Positions 36,241 to 44,953 of a DNA stretch of 64,000 nt are shown here, one piece after another. Both the position numbers and the translations under genes were made by a program. Source of the stretch: JARFVT01 sp036677425 (lineage in GTDB: Bacteria; Pseudomonadota; Alphaproteobacteria; UBA8366; Aestuariispiraceae); assembly GCA_036677425.1 (NCBI GenBank), contig JARFVT010000013.1, forward strand, positions 62,001 to 126,000, given 5' to 3'. The notes below the pieces were generated by a model. That model ran no database searches and was not told where the DNA came from. It was given only the letters and a program-made list of their open reading frames with translations. Each line of letters opens with the position of its first letter. Position 1 is the stretch's first letter.

Positions 36241-36245
36241 GAATC
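36241..36245. promoter_or_regulatory. GANTC site in ccrM leader
   Basis: A single GAATC site 39-43 bp before the ccrM ATG. GANTC is the expected target of the CcrM enzyme itself, and in Caulobacter GANTC sites in the ccrM leader take part in its own regulation. One five-base site is weak evidence; no CtrA box of the form TTAA-N7-TTAA was found beside it. Confidence 0.3.
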
Positions 36246-36283
36246 ATGTTTGAATTCAATAATCATAAAATAAAGTATTTAAC

Positions 36284-37393
36284 ATGACAAAAGCCCTGCC
36301 GATCAATCAAATATTAATTGGCGATAGCATACAATTAATGAAAACTATACCCGACGGTTCTATTGATTTAATTTTTGCTGACCCACCTTATAATTTACAG
36401 TTAAAAGGCGATTTACACCGCCCAAATAATACAAAAGTTGCCGCTGTGGATGATGATTGGGATAAATTTGATAATTTTGCCGCCTATGATCGTTTCACAT
36501 TCAATTGGTTAAAACAGGCAAAGCGAATTTTAAAACCCGATGGCGCATTATGGGTGATTGGCAGTTATCATAATATTTTTCGGGTTGGTACTAAATTACA
36601 AGATTTAGGCTTTTGGATATTAAATGATGTTATATGGACAAAAAGCAACCCAATGCCAAATTTCAGGGGTAAGCGTTTTACCAATGCCCATGAAACCATG
36701 ATATGGGCTTCAAAATCAGAAAAAAGCAAATACACATTTAATTATGAAGCAATGAAAGCATTGAATGATGATTTGCAAATGCGCAGCGATTGGTTTTTGC
36801 CTATTTGCACTGGTCATGAGCGTATAAAAGGCAAAGATGGCACAAAAGCGCATCCAACACAAAAACCAGAATCATTATTGCATCGGGTGATTGTTGCATC
36901 GACTAATCCCGATGATATTATCCTTGATCCATTTTCAGGGACAGGGACAACCGCCGCCGTGGCAAAACGTTTAGGACGAAAGTTTATTGGCTTAGAGCGA
37001 GAAAAGAAATATGTTGATATATCGTTAAAGCGCTTAAGCCTTATACCCGTCGCAGCTGATTTAGAAGCAATCGAAGTAACAAGACCAAAACGCAAAGAGC
37101 CGCGCATTCCATTTGGCAGGTTAGTCGAAGAAGGATTGCTTAATGCGGGTGATATATTGCAAAGCCCATGCAAAAGACATACGGCAAAAATACGGGCGGA
37201 TGGTACAATTATTTCCGCATTACATAAGGGTTCAATCCATCAAGTAGGCGCAGCAGTTCAAGGTGCGCCAAGCTGTAATGGCTGGACATATTGGATAATG
37301 AATGGCGATAAAGGCATGCCAATTGATATATTGCGGCAAAAATTACGCAATGATGCGACACCCGTATATAATATGCGGCTTGATAATATATAG
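36284..37393 (+). CDS. ccrM: CcrM-type DNA adenine methyltransferase (GANTC)
   Basis: A beta-class N6-adenine methyltransferase of 369 aa. The catalytic DPPY motif lies in FADPPYNLQL near residue 31, and the SAM-binding FSGTGTTA near residue 219. The C-terminal region (about 275-365, with EEGLLNAGDIL and SCNGWTYW) is the RAMA-type domain characteristic of CcrM. CcrM methylates GANTC at the end of the alphaproteobacterial cell cycle. It starts a short operon with dciA (10 bp spacing). Confidence 0.95.
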   Translation: MTKALPINQILIGDSIQLMKTIPDGSIDLIFADPPYNLQLKGDLHRPNNTKVAAVDDDWDKFDNFAAYDRFTFNWLKQAKRILKPDGALWVIGSYHNIFRVGTKLQDLGFWILNDVIWTKSNPMPNFRGKRFTNAHETMIWASKSEKSKYTFNYEAMKALNDDLQMRSDWFLPICTGHERIKGKDGTKAHPTQKPESLLHRVIVASTNPDDIILDPFSGTGTTAAVAKRLGRKFIGLEREKKYVDISLKRLSLIPVAADLEAIEVTRPKRKEPRIPFGRLVEEGLLNAGDILQSPCKRHTAKIRADGTIISALHKGSIHQVGAAVQGAPSCNGWTYWIMNGDKGMPIDILRQKLRNDATPVYNMRLDNI

Positions 37394-37403
37394 TTTGCAT
37401 ATA

Positions 37404-37937
37404 ATGACCGATAAAAATAAAATTTTTAAAAAACAACCATATGAAAAAAAGAAACGTTTTGGCCTTTTAAGGCCAGTTGGGCAATTAGTACCACAATTAA
37501 CCAAAAAAATATTTGCAAAACGTGGCCTTACTAATGCGGCGATTATCACAGATTGGCCAAATATAATTGGCGCAGATTTGGCACGATATTCACAGCCAGA
37601 TCGGTTAATATTTCCAAAGAATAAGCGTAATGATGCTATTTTACATATAAGGGTCGAAGGCGCATTGGCAACCCAAATGCAACATATGGAAGGCATGGTT
37701 ATAGAAAGAATTAATAGCTATTTTGGTTATAAAGCCGTGGCGGAAATAAGGTTAATGCAAACATCCTTGCCAAGGGAAAAAATTAAAATTAAAAAGATAT
37801 TACCCCCGATAACTAAAGATGATGCAAATAGTTTAGATGAAAAATTAAATAATATAGAAGATCCAGTCATGAAAGAAATTTTAAAAAAACTTGGTACAGC
37901 CATATCACGCCGTCAAAAAGGCATTATTGACGATTAG
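37404..37937 (+). CDS. dciA: DciA-family (DUF721) replication helicase-associated protein
   Basis: A basic 177-aa protein starting at ATG 37404. The DUF721 core includes FAKRGLTNAAIITDWPNIIG and LHIRVEGALATQMQHM. DciA proteins interact with and load the replicative helicase DnaB in bacteria lacking DnaC. The stop codon TAG is made at the MITE junction: TA from the target and G from the element, so the original C-terminus may have been longer by a few residues. In many alphaproteobacteria a DUF721 gene precedes a dsbA-like gene, as here apart from the MITE. Confidence 0.82.
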   Translation: MTDKNKIFKKQPYEKKKRFGLLRPVGQLVPQLTKKIFAKRGLTNAAIITDWPNIIGADLARYSQPDRLIFPKNKRNDAILHIRVEGALATQMQHMEGMVIERINSYFGYKAVAEIRLMQTSLPREKIKIKKILPPITKDDANSLDEKLNNIEDPVMKEILKKLGTAISRRQKGIIDD

Positions 37938-38200
37938 GCTCATGACCTATTAATTTAATCCGTTCTGCGGAGGCAATATTCTTGTTATGGATAGGAGATA
38001 ACACGCGGGAAACCGTCTGATTTTAAGTTTTTGGACAACGCGCCAGAGCTGAATATTGCCACGCCCAGCGGGTTTATTAGTAAGCTTGCATTACTCACAA
38101 AAACAATGCTCAAATATGCTAACATATCCTTGCGCTTGTTTTTTTGTAGCTACAGGCTTACTGATAAATATAATTGCATCAAATTAATAAGCCCTGAGCC
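37937..38200. mobile_element. MITE copy B (about 264 bp, TA-flanked)
   Basis: Ends GGCTCATGACCTATTAATTT and AAATTAATAAGCCCTGAGCC are inverted repeats bordered by TA on both sides (37935-37936 and 38201-38202). The body matches the reverse complement of copy A throughout, including an internal stretch CAAACTATGCTC-like region around 38100-38130. It holds a 60-codon frame sharing TMLKYA with the corresponding frame of copy A, too short to be a transposase. It fills most of the 325-bp gap between dciA and the DsbA-like gene. Confidence 0.75.
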
Positions 38201-38262
38201 TAAGCAATATTAATTATAAATGGTACAAGATAAACAAATATCAAAAGGATAAATAAATCGCC

Positions 38263-38874
38263 ATGCGCTATAGTATAATTATTATTTCAAGTTTGTTTTT
38301 TATTTTCTCGTCAAATCTTATGGCCGCGCCAATTTCCACTGAAGATGCGATTAAAGAACGAATTCTTGGCGATGTTAATGCCCCGATTACAATAATCGAA
38401 TATTCATCACTAACCTGCTCGCATTGCGCCAGTTTTCATGCGGATACCCTGCCTGATTTAAAGAAAAAATATATTGATAATGGTAAGGTGAAAATTATTT
38501 TCCGCGACTTTCCATTTGATGCGGTCAGCGCAAGGGCAGCTATGGTAGCGCGTTGCGTTGAACCTAAACGCTATTTTAAATTTCTCGAAGTGCTTTTTAA
38601 AACCCAGCGACAATGGGCAAGCAATGATGAACAAGCATCCATGCGGGCATTGGCTAGCATGGCAAAAATGGCGGGCATGGGCGAAGATGATTTTAACGCA
38701 TGCATAACTAACGAGGCAATTCTTGACGGCATCTTAGAAAGAAGACTTGATGGTGTGAAAAAATTTGAAATACGGGCAACGCCGAGCTTCATAATAAATG
38801 ATGAAAAAATTGAAGGATCTGCACCAATTGAAGATTTTGATGAAATATTATTGAAGATTTTGATGAAATATTAA
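38263..38874 (+). CDS. DsbA-family thiol:disulfide interchange protein
   Basis: A 203-aa periplasmic thioredoxin-fold protein with a signal peptide (about residues 1-21, ending LMA). The active site is CSHC in SLTCSHCASFH near residue 49, and the cis-Pro loop is RATPSFIIN near residue 167. It belongs to the Thioredoxin_4/DsbA group. A 23-bp tandem duplication at its 3' end shifts the reading frame and replaces the last residues by ILLKILMKY. The active fold should be unaffected. Confidence 0.87.
   Translation: MRYSIIIISSLFFIFSSNLMAAPISTEDAIKERILGDVNAPITIIEYSSLTCSHCASFHADTLPDLKKKYIDNGKVKIIFRDFPFDAVSARAAMVARCVEPKRYFKFLEVLFKTQRQWASNDEQASMRALASMAKMAGMGEDDFNACITNEAILDGILERRLDGVKKFEIRATPSFIINDEKIEGSAPIEDFDEILLKILMKY
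38827..38872 (+). repeat. Perfect 23-bp tandem duplication at the 3' end of the DsbA-like gene
   Basis: The 23-bp unit (starting ATTGAAGATTTTGATG) occurs twice without mismatch. Since 23 is not a multiple of three, the second copy is read in another frame and yields LKILMKY then TAA. Without it the frame would read on to ILRKLLNY and a stop, close to a normal C-terminus. The perfect identity suggests a recent event. Confidence 0.85.
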
Positions 38875-39067
38875 GGAAATTATTAAATTATTAATATTAA
38901 TCTATATAACTATAGCAATGAGATGATGAAATATAACAGATTACTTACGCAATAATATAAGATATCAAAATAAGTAAAATTATATTGTAGATCAAAAAAA
39001 TCTCACTTGTATTGATTACGATTCATAATTACTAAAATATATTTGCGATAAGGGCTATAGGATAGCT

Positions 39068-40459
39068 ATGAATGGCTCTACAATTAACAAACAATATATA
39101 GGCGATACATTGTCATCGGATAGAAATATAGATTATATCACAAAAATTTGTGATTCTATGCATAATTTTATTGCGATATTTTCCAATGGCAAAATTATAT
39201 ATATTAACCCCACCGGCGTAAATATGCTTGGGTTTAGCAATAAAGAAATATCCCAAGAAATGTCTTTTGCTGATATTTTACACCCAAATTACAAAGATAT
39301 TGCCTTATTAAAATTTGATGATTTAATTGATGATGACAATCTAATTGTTAAATTTATCCATATGGACAAAAGTGGAATTGATATTCATATTTGGGTAAAG
39401 TCTTTGGATATAGGTAATAATATTTATTTACTAGAAGGCCGTGAAATAACAAAATATTTAAAACATGCCGCATCGGCGCAAATACGTGAACAACGACTAC
39501 AGTCGCTTTTAAATGCCATTCCTGACTGTGTCTTAATGTTGGATAGCGATGGATATATTTTAGAGGCCAATCCTGCGACATTGGATGAATTTCAAATATC
39601 AAGAAAAGAATTACACACTACAAATATTAGCAAATTAATCCCAAATCTGTCAGATAAAAAATTATCATCATTTTTAGATTCAACATGGAATATTAATTAT
39701 CAAAATGATGAGCATAATTATGGTGATCGTAGAGGTGAATTTTTCAGAGTAGAATTAATCGTTAGAATATTAAATGAAGGATGCAGTATTAAATATTGCT
39801 GTATAATCAAAAATATTGAAAACCGCCTGCGAACAGAAGAAGAAATACGACGCTATATGGAAGATTTGGAACATAATCACCAGTTATTAGAAGGCCATGC
39901 ATCTGATGTGGTTCATATGGCAGAAGAATTAGACGTGCAAAAACGTAAAAGCGAATATCAAGCATTGCATGACCCGCTGACCAATCTACCTAATCGTAGA
40001 TATTTCTATAATTTTCTTAAACAATCAATTAAAAATGCGGCAGAGAAAAAAAACTCTATTTGTTTACTATTCATTGATTTAGATAAATTTAAACAGGTCA
40101 ATGACACATTAGGCCATGATGTAGGCGATAAATTATTATTAGATGTTGCAGCTAAATTAAAAGAAAACACAAGAGATAACGATATGCCAGCACGACTTGG
40201 TGGCGATGAATTTGCAGTGATTTTAAATTCTCAATCTATGCTAGATAAAGAAAAATATAATCAAATTACAAATCGCATTCGTGAGGATTTATATATAAAT
40301 ATCCCGAATAGCAAACAACAAATTCAAACAAGTGCAAGCATAGGGGCGGTGTTATATCCAAATGATGCCTCGTCTTTTGACAGCTTGGTAAAGCTTGCCG
40401 ATTATAATATGTATAAAGCAAAAAAAGGTGGCCGTAATAAAGTTGTTTTTAATAGCTAA
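39068..40459 (+). CDS. PAS-PAS-GGDEF diguanylate cyclase
   Basis: A 463-aa signalling protein that would make c-di-GMP. Two PAS domains lie at about residues 25-130 (IFSNGKIIYINPTGVNMLGFSN) and 145-255 (LMLDSDGYILEANPATLDEF). A short coiled linker precedes the GGDEF domain (about 300-460). The catalytic motif is intact (RLGGDEFAV), and an RxxD inhibitory site (RDND) lies five residues before it. There is no EAL domain, membrane segment or signal peptide, so it is probably cytoplasmic. The PAS ligand is unknown. Confidence 0.9.
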   Translation: MNGSTINKQYIGDTLSSDRNIDYITKICDSMHNFIAIFSNGKIIYINPTGVNMLGFSNKEISQEMSFADILHPNYKDIALLKFDDLIDDDNLIVKFIHMDKSGIDIHIWVKSLDIGNNIYLLEGREITKYLKHAASAQIREQRLQSLLNAIPDCVLMLDSDGYILEANPATLDEFQISRKELHTTNISKLIPNLSDKKLSSFLDSTWNINYQNDEHNYGDRRGEFFRVELIVRILNEGCSIKYCCIIKNIENRLRTEEEIRRYMEDLEHNHQLLEGHASDVVHMAEELDVQKRKSEYQALHDPLTNLPNRRYFYNFLKQSIKNAAEKKNSICLLFIDLDKFKQVNDTLGHDVGDKLLLDVAAKLKENTRDNDMPARLGGDEFAVILNSQSMLDKEKYNQITNRIREDLYINIPNSKQQIQTSASIGAVLYPNDASSFDSLVKLADYNMYKAKKGGRNKVVFNS

Positions 40460-40483
40460 TTATTAATCATAATTTTACGGCTA

Positions 40484-41053
40484 TTAAATATTAGTATCTT
40501 TATTTTTTATATCAGGATTTTGACAAAAACCCTGTGCAGAAACATCAAGGGCCGCGTTAAATTTACTCGATAGATTTTGAAAGCAAATCAATCCCGTTAA
40601 TTCAATAACGGCATCATCATCAAAATAGTCTTTTAATTTTGCTATTATTTCTGGTGTTACCTCACGATCACTATAGGTAATTGCTTCACAATATTCCAGT
40701 GCTGTTTTTTCAATATCGCTAAATTCTGGTGATTGATGCCAATTCGATAATTCTGCAATTTTCTCAAGCGTAACACCACGTTTTACTAATGTTGCGCTAT
40801 TAATATCAATGCAAAATTCACAATGGTTAATCTGGCTGACGCGCACTGTTATAATCGATCTCAAGGCGGGCGTTAATGGCGATGATTTACGATCTAATGC
40901 ACCATATAGCATGGCAACAGTGGTAAATACCCATGGCGACCTAGCCCATAATAAACATGGATCAAGAATTTTACCGTATTTTTGCCGTTGTCGCCAAAAA
41001 AATAATCGGGTGAACAGCGGATATTCACTTATTTTTTTAACTGAAATATACAT
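40484..41053 (-). CDS. Carboxymuconolactone decarboxylase/AhpD-like protein
   Basis: A 189-aa alpha-helical protein of the CMD family. The AhpD-type motif is NHCEFCIDINSATLVKRG near residue 86, with the C-x-x-C pair CEFC used in peroxidase members. LTGLICFQNLSSKFNAAL near the C-terminus is also typical. It could reduce peroxides with an unknown thiol partner. It stands alone, convergent with the diguanylate cyclase gene. Confidence 0.8.
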   Translation of the reverse strand: MYISVKKISEYPLFTRLFFWRQRQKYGKILDPCLLWARSPWVFTTVAMLYGALDRKSSPLTPALRSIITVRVSQINHCEFCIDINSATLVKRGVTLEKIAELSNWHQSPEFSDIEKTALEYCEAITYSDREVTPEIIAKLKDYFDDDAVIELTGLICFQNLSSKFNAALDVSAQGFCQNPDIKNKDTNI

Positions 41054-41193
41054 ATGGCCCCGATGTTGTTATTTAAAATTATAAAATTTTACCCATTATA
41101 AATAGATAATGTAAAATATGCCCTAATATATCAAAGCGTCAAGAGCTATGGCGGTAATAGATTAGTGATAATGATAATTTACCGATGAGGGTC

Positions 41194-41222
41194 TTGACTT
41201 GATTGCGGCTGATAAGTATTGT
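41194..41222 (+). promoter_or_regulatory. Sigma-70-type promoter of the F0 operon
   Basis: TTGACT (41194-41199), a 17-bp spacer and TATTGT (41217-41222) precede atpI by about 40 bp. The ribosome-binding site AAGAGGA follows before ATG 41262. Confidence 0.6.
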
Positions 41223-41261
41223 CCGCCTTAATTTGACGCTATGCGTTAAGAGGATAATGCT

Positions 41262-41639
41262 ATGGGCGAAGATAAGCAAACGTCTTCTTTAGATGAACTG
41301 GATGCAAAAATTAGGGCTGCGCGTATAAAGTCGCAAGGCAGTAATGGTGGCAAAGGGGCGCTTGGAGATGGTAATGGTGGAAATAACCGTAATGCCAATA
41401 ATCAAGGCATTGGATTTGCTTTTCGTTTAGGTACGGAATTGGTAGCGTCTCTTATCGTTGGTGTTGGTTTTGGAATGTTATTGGACTATTGGCTTGATAG
41501 CAAACCATGGTTTTTGATCATATTTTTTTTGCTTGGTGCAGCTTCTGGAATTTCCAGTGTTTATCGCGCCGCTAACGGCATTGATATTACCGTTGGTTAT
41601 GGTTCTAAAAATATAAAAGATGATGATGTAGAATTATAA
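41262..41639 (+). CDS. atpI: ATP synthase accessory protein AtpI
   Basis: A 125-aa protein with a hydrophilic, Gly/Asn-rich N-terminus (residues 1-48) and two membrane segments (about 55-75 and 82-100). The RLGTELVASLIVGVGFGMLLDYWLDSKPW region (split here at residues 52-80) is the AtpI/alphaproteobacterial subunit I signature. It assists assembly of the c-ring. First gene of the F0 operon. Confidence 0.88.
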   Translation: MGEDKQTSSLDELDAKIRAARIKSQGSNGGKGALGDGNGGNNRNANNQGIGFAFRLGTELVASLIVGVGFGMLLDYWLDSKPWFLIIFFLLGAASGISSVYRAANGIDITVGYGSKNIKDDDVEL

Positions 41640-41666
41640 ATAATAAAAGTGAAAGTGGGGTAACCC

Positions 41667-42389
41667 GTGGCCGGTCCATTAGCGCAATTTCAAGTAAAAC
41701 CAATCGCACCAATTTCTGCGGCAGGTTTCGATATATCTTTTACCAACTCTGCTATGTGGATGGTAATTACTGCTGTAGTAATAACTATATTCATGGTTGT
41801 TGGCATGCGAAAACGTGAATTAGTTCCAAGCCCTTGGCAATCATTGACCGAGGCAAGCTATGAATTTATTGGCAATATGATTAGAGATAATGTCGGTGAT
41901 GAAGGACGAAAGTTTTTCCCATTTATTTTCACATTATTCATGTTTATTTTATTTGGTAACCTGTTGGGTTTATTACCATATAGCTTTACCTTCACCAGTC
42001 ATATTATTGTAACTGCTGTAATGGCATTGGTAGTGTTTTTTGGTGTAACAATTGTTGGTATTGCCAAACATGGCTTGCATTTTTTCAGCTTCTTTGTACC
42101 CTCAGGCGTTCCCGCCGTCATGGTGCCTATCATGATACCAATCGAAGTTGTCTCTTATTTATCACGCCCTGTTAGTCTTTCAATCAGGTTATTTGCCAAT
42201 ATGATGGCGGGTCATACCATGATGAAAGTTTTCGCAGGCTTTGTTTTTACATTGGGCGTTGCAGGTGCAGCACCATTGTTGATGGATGTTGTGCTAACAG
42301 GATTTGAAGTTCTGGTGGCATTCTTACAGGCTTATGTTTTTACTGTTCTAACATGCTTGTATCTTAATGATGCTTTGCATCTTCACTAA
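41667..42389 (+). CDS. atpB: ATP synthase F0 subunit a
   Basis: The 240-aa membrane subunit forms the proton half-channels. The essential Arg is in SLSIRLFANMMAGH near residue 172, and further conserved positions are FVPSGVPAVMVPIMIPIE and FLQAYVFTVLTCLYLNDA at the C-terminus. The start codon is GTG with GGGGT upstream. It follows atpI by 27 bp. Confidence 0.96.
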   Translation: MAGPLAQFQVKPIAPISAAGFDISFTNSAMWMVITAVVITIFMVVGMRKRELVPSPWQSLTEASYEFIGNMIRDNVGDEGRKFFPFIFTLFMFILFGNLLGLLPYSFTFTSHIIVTAVMALVVFFGVTIVGIAKHGLHFFSFFVPSGVPAVMVPIMIPIEVVSYLSRPVSLSIRLFANMMAGHTMMKVFAGFVFTLGVAGAAPLLMDVVLTGFEVLVAFLQAYVFTVLTCLYLNDALHLH

Positions 42390-42446
42390 ATAGTCAGGCC
42401 TATAAAAAATCCCCTGTCTATTGGTTACTTTTAAGGAATATAAATT

Positions 42447-42671
42447 ATGGAACTTGATGCTGCAAAAATGATTGGTGCTGGTTTAGCTGTTATTGGTTTA
42501 TCTGGTGTTGGTATTGGTATTGGTAATATCTTTTCTTCACTAATTGCCTCAATCGCAAGAAACCCTGCTTCACGCCCACAAGTCTTTCCACTTGGTATGC
42601 TTGGCTTTGCACTTGTTGAAGCCGTTGCGCTTTATGCGTTATTGATCTCTTTCTTGATCTTATTCGCCTAG
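42447..42671 (+). CDS. atpE: ATP synthase F0 subunit c
   Basis: A 74-aa hairpin of two membrane helices. The polar loop is ARNPASRP (about residues 37-44), and the ion-binding Glu is in GFALVEAVALYALL near residue 56. The motif lacks the Gln/Glu-Ser signature of sodium-type rings, so a proton ring is expected. Spacing to the neighbours is 57 bp and 104 bp. Confidence 0.96.
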   Translation: MELDAAKMIGAGLAVIGLSGVGIGIGNIFSSLIASIARNPASRPQVFPLGMLGFALVEAVALYALLISFLILFA

Positions 42672-42775
42672 TATTAATGATCTAAGTATTAATTCTCCAA
42701 AATAGCTTTTGTCATCATTATAATGGCAATTGCTATTTTGGTAATATTTAAATCTATGCAGATTAGGATCAATCG

Positions 42776-43360
42776 ATGCGTGAATATATAAAAAAGCTTA
42801 CACCAATAACTTTTATGCTTCTGTTGGCTATTTTGATTTTGCCTTTAGATGCCTTTGCATCAGAAGTCGGCATGCCACAATTCGATGTCTCAACTTTTGC
42901 AAGTCAGGTTTTTTGGCTGGTTGTAACATTTACAATTCTTTTCATTCTTATGTGGAAAGTTGCCCTGCCACGGGTTGGCGAGACACTCGATAAACGCCGA
43001 CAAAAAATATCTTTTGATATTGAAAAGGCCGAACAATTAAAAGTCAGTGCCGAAAAAATAAATCTTGAGCTAGAAGAAACCCTTGCTGCTGCAAAATCAA
43101 CAGCACAAGAAGTTATTGCAAAAGCCAATTTGGCCATTGCCAAGGATCAAGAAAAGAAACTTAATGCTTTTATGGCAGATTTAGATATTAAAACTGCTGA
43201 GGCTGAAAAACGCATTGAATTGGCACGTAAGGCCGCTATCGCTGGTATTTCTGAAGTGGCAAGTGAAGCAACACAGGCCGTTGTTGAAAAATTATCTGGC
43301 AATATTGTCGATGATAAAACTATTGCCGCAGCATTAGATGCTGCCGCGAAGGAGGCTTAA
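42776..43360 (+). CDS. atpG: ATP synthase F0 subunit b'
   Basis: 194 aa. An N-terminal extension resembling a signal segment (residues 10-28) precedes the MPQFDVSTFASQVFWLVVTF membrane helix and a long charged coiled coil. This is the divergent b' subunit of alphaproteobacteria and phototrophs, which pairs with b in the peripheral stalk. It ends 3 bp before the b gene. Confidence 0.9.
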   Translation: MREYIKKLTPITFMLLLAILILPLDAFASEVGMPQFDVSTFASQVFWLVVTFTILFILMWKVALPRVGETLDKRRQKISFDIEKAEQLKVSAEKINLELEETLAAAKSTAQEVIAKANLAIAKDQEKKLNAFMADLDIKTAEAEKRIELARKAAIAGISEVASEATQAVVEKLSGNIVDDKTIAAALDAAAKEA

Positions 43361-43363
43361 TCA

Positions 43364-43954
43364 ATGGCCGAACATTCTATTTTACAAGATGCAACTTTCT
43401 GGACTGCTGTGGCCTTTGTTATCTTTGTTTTGCTTGTTATATTAAAGGCAAGACCAGCCGTTAAAAATGCTGTTATGGGACGAATAGATGCTATTCGTGC
43501 TGAATTAGATGCTTGTGAAGCATTGAAAAATCAAGCCGAAGCAACGCTTGGTGAAATTAAATCGCAACAACGCGCAGCATTAAAACAAGCCGAAGATATT
43601 GTCGAACATGCAAAATCTGAAGTTAAAAATTTAAAGGCTAGTGCAAAAAATAAGTTAAATGAAAGTTTGAAACGACGCGAAGCCCAAGCAATGGATAAAA
43701 TTGCTCAAGCCGAAGCGCAAGTCATTGCGGAAATTCGCGGATTGGCTGTTGATCAAGCTATCGCTGCTAGTAGTAATATTTTAATTAGCCAAATGAGCGG
43801 CAAAAATGGTAATAAATTAATTGATGCTGCCATTACTAATCTTGGTGCAAAGTTAAATTATTCACCTATAAATATTACTGCTATTATTGAACTTTATTTT
43901 CCATCTGCAATATTTGCAGGTGGATTTTTTTTGTTAAATTATAAAAGGATTTGA
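43364..43954 (+). CDS. atpF: ATP synthase F0 subunit b with hydrophobic C-terminal extension
   Basis: 196 aa: a membrane anchor (about residues 10-28, TFWTAVAFVIFVLLVIL) and a charged coiled coil to about residue 160. A normal b subunit would end near LGAKLNY; here the frame continues for about 28 residues with a second hydrophobic stretch (ELYFPSAIFAGGFFLL). That is unusual, because the C-terminus should bind delta on F1 in the cytoplasm. The extension could come from a lost stop codon. Confidence 0.88.
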   Translation: MAEHSILQDATFWTAVAFVIFVLLVILKARPAVKNAVMGRIDAIRAELDACEALKNQAEATLGEIKSQQRAALKQAEDIVEHAKSEVKNLKASAKNKLNESLKRREAQAMDKIAQAEAQVIAEIRGLAVDQAIAASSNILISQMSGKNGNKLIDAAITNLGAKLNYSPINITAIIELYFPSAIFAGGFFLLNYKRI

Positions 43955-43955
43955 T

Positions 43956-44387
43956 GTGGAACAACGCCTCAGCATGGTATCTTTAGGTGTCAATAATATA
44001 AAAAACTCAACTGAATTCTATCAACGGCTTGGTTGGATAAAATCAAAGGCTGCCAGCAAGGATGAAATAAGCTTTTTTCAAATGGGTGGAATTGCCTTGG
44101 CGATTTATGATCGTGAAATGTTGGCGGCAGAAGCAAATTTAAAGATCAATAGCGGTAATGGTTTTGGTGGCATTGCCCTTGCCCATAATGCCCGCAGCGA
44201 GACAGAAGTTAATGATATTTTAGCATTGGCAGAAAAATCTGGTGGAAAAATTTTAAAAACTGCGCGTAAAGTATTCTGGGGTGGTTATTCGGGATATTTC
44301 AAAGATATAGACAATCATGTGTGGGAGGTGGCATTTAACCCATATATGGAAATTACCAAGGATGGAAGCATAAAATTGCCCGATTAA
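43956..44387 (+). CDS. VOC-family (glyoxalase-like) protein
   Basis: A 143-aa protein with two beta-alpha-beta-beta-beta modules: VSLGVNNIKNSTEFYQRLGW at the N-terminus and GYFKDIDNHVWEVAFNP near residue 113. The latter carries the usual metal-binding His-x-Trp-Glu pattern. The reaction is not known for this subgroup. The start is GTG one base after the atpF stop, so it is probably translated from the ATP synthase mRNA although functionally unrelated. Confidence 0.82.
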   Translation: MEQRLSMVSLGVNNIKNSTEFYQRLGWIKSKAASKDEISFFQMGGIALAIYDREMLAAEANLKINSGNGFGGIALAHNARSETEVNDILALAEKSGGKILKTARKVFWGGYSGYFKDIDNHVWEVAFNPYMEITKDGSIKLPD

Positions 44388-44413
44388 AAATATAGCTCCG
44401 CTGGCAAAACCAA

Positions 44414-44872
44414 TCAGTCAAAATCGATAGAATAATGGGTGAAATCGGATGTCCCCGCAATTTTATCATATAGGCTACGGCTTTTATAATTATCATGGTG
44501 GGTATGCCAGTAAACCCCTTCCCAGCCATTTATTTTGGCCTCATCAGCAAGTGCAATAATTAATTTTTTGCCAATGCCATAACGTCTAGCATTTTTTACC
44601 ACGAATAAATCTTCCAGATAACAAACCTTATTTTTTCGCCATGTGCTATCATGAGTGATAAAATGAACAAAGCCCATAAGATTGTTTTTTTCATCGACTG
44701 CGACAAAGCCATTCATATCAACATTGCTATTTAAAAAATTTTGCCATGTATGTTCAGTTACATCATTGGCAATTTCTGTTTGATAAAAATCGCAATATCC
44801 TTGCCATAATATTGCCCATTGCGGCCTGTCATTTTTTTCAATTGATCTGATAATTATATTCATCTTGCACAA
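44414..44872 (-). CDS. GNAT-family N-acetyltransferase
   Basis: 152 aa with the acetyl-CoA loop in VVKNARRYGIGKKLI near residue 95 (R/Q-x-x-G-x-G/A) and a C-terminal YWHTHHDNYKSRSLYDKIAG that matches the bacterial GNAT group with small-molecule substrates. Substrate unknown. Single gene, divergent from msrA. Confidence 0.85.
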   Translation of the reverse strand: MCKMNIIIRSIEKNDRPQWAILWQGYCDFYQTEIANDVTEHTWQNFLNSNVDMNGFVAVDEKNNLMGFVHFITHDSTWRKNKVCYLEDLFVVKNARRYGIGKKLIIALADEAKINGWEGVYWHTHHDNYKSRSLYDKIAGTSDFTHYSIDFD

Positions 44873-44953
44873 CCATGGTTTAATTTTATATTATCATCGC
44901 ATGATAACATAAAAACCAATATTGCAATATAATATTATTAAAATAACAGACGG

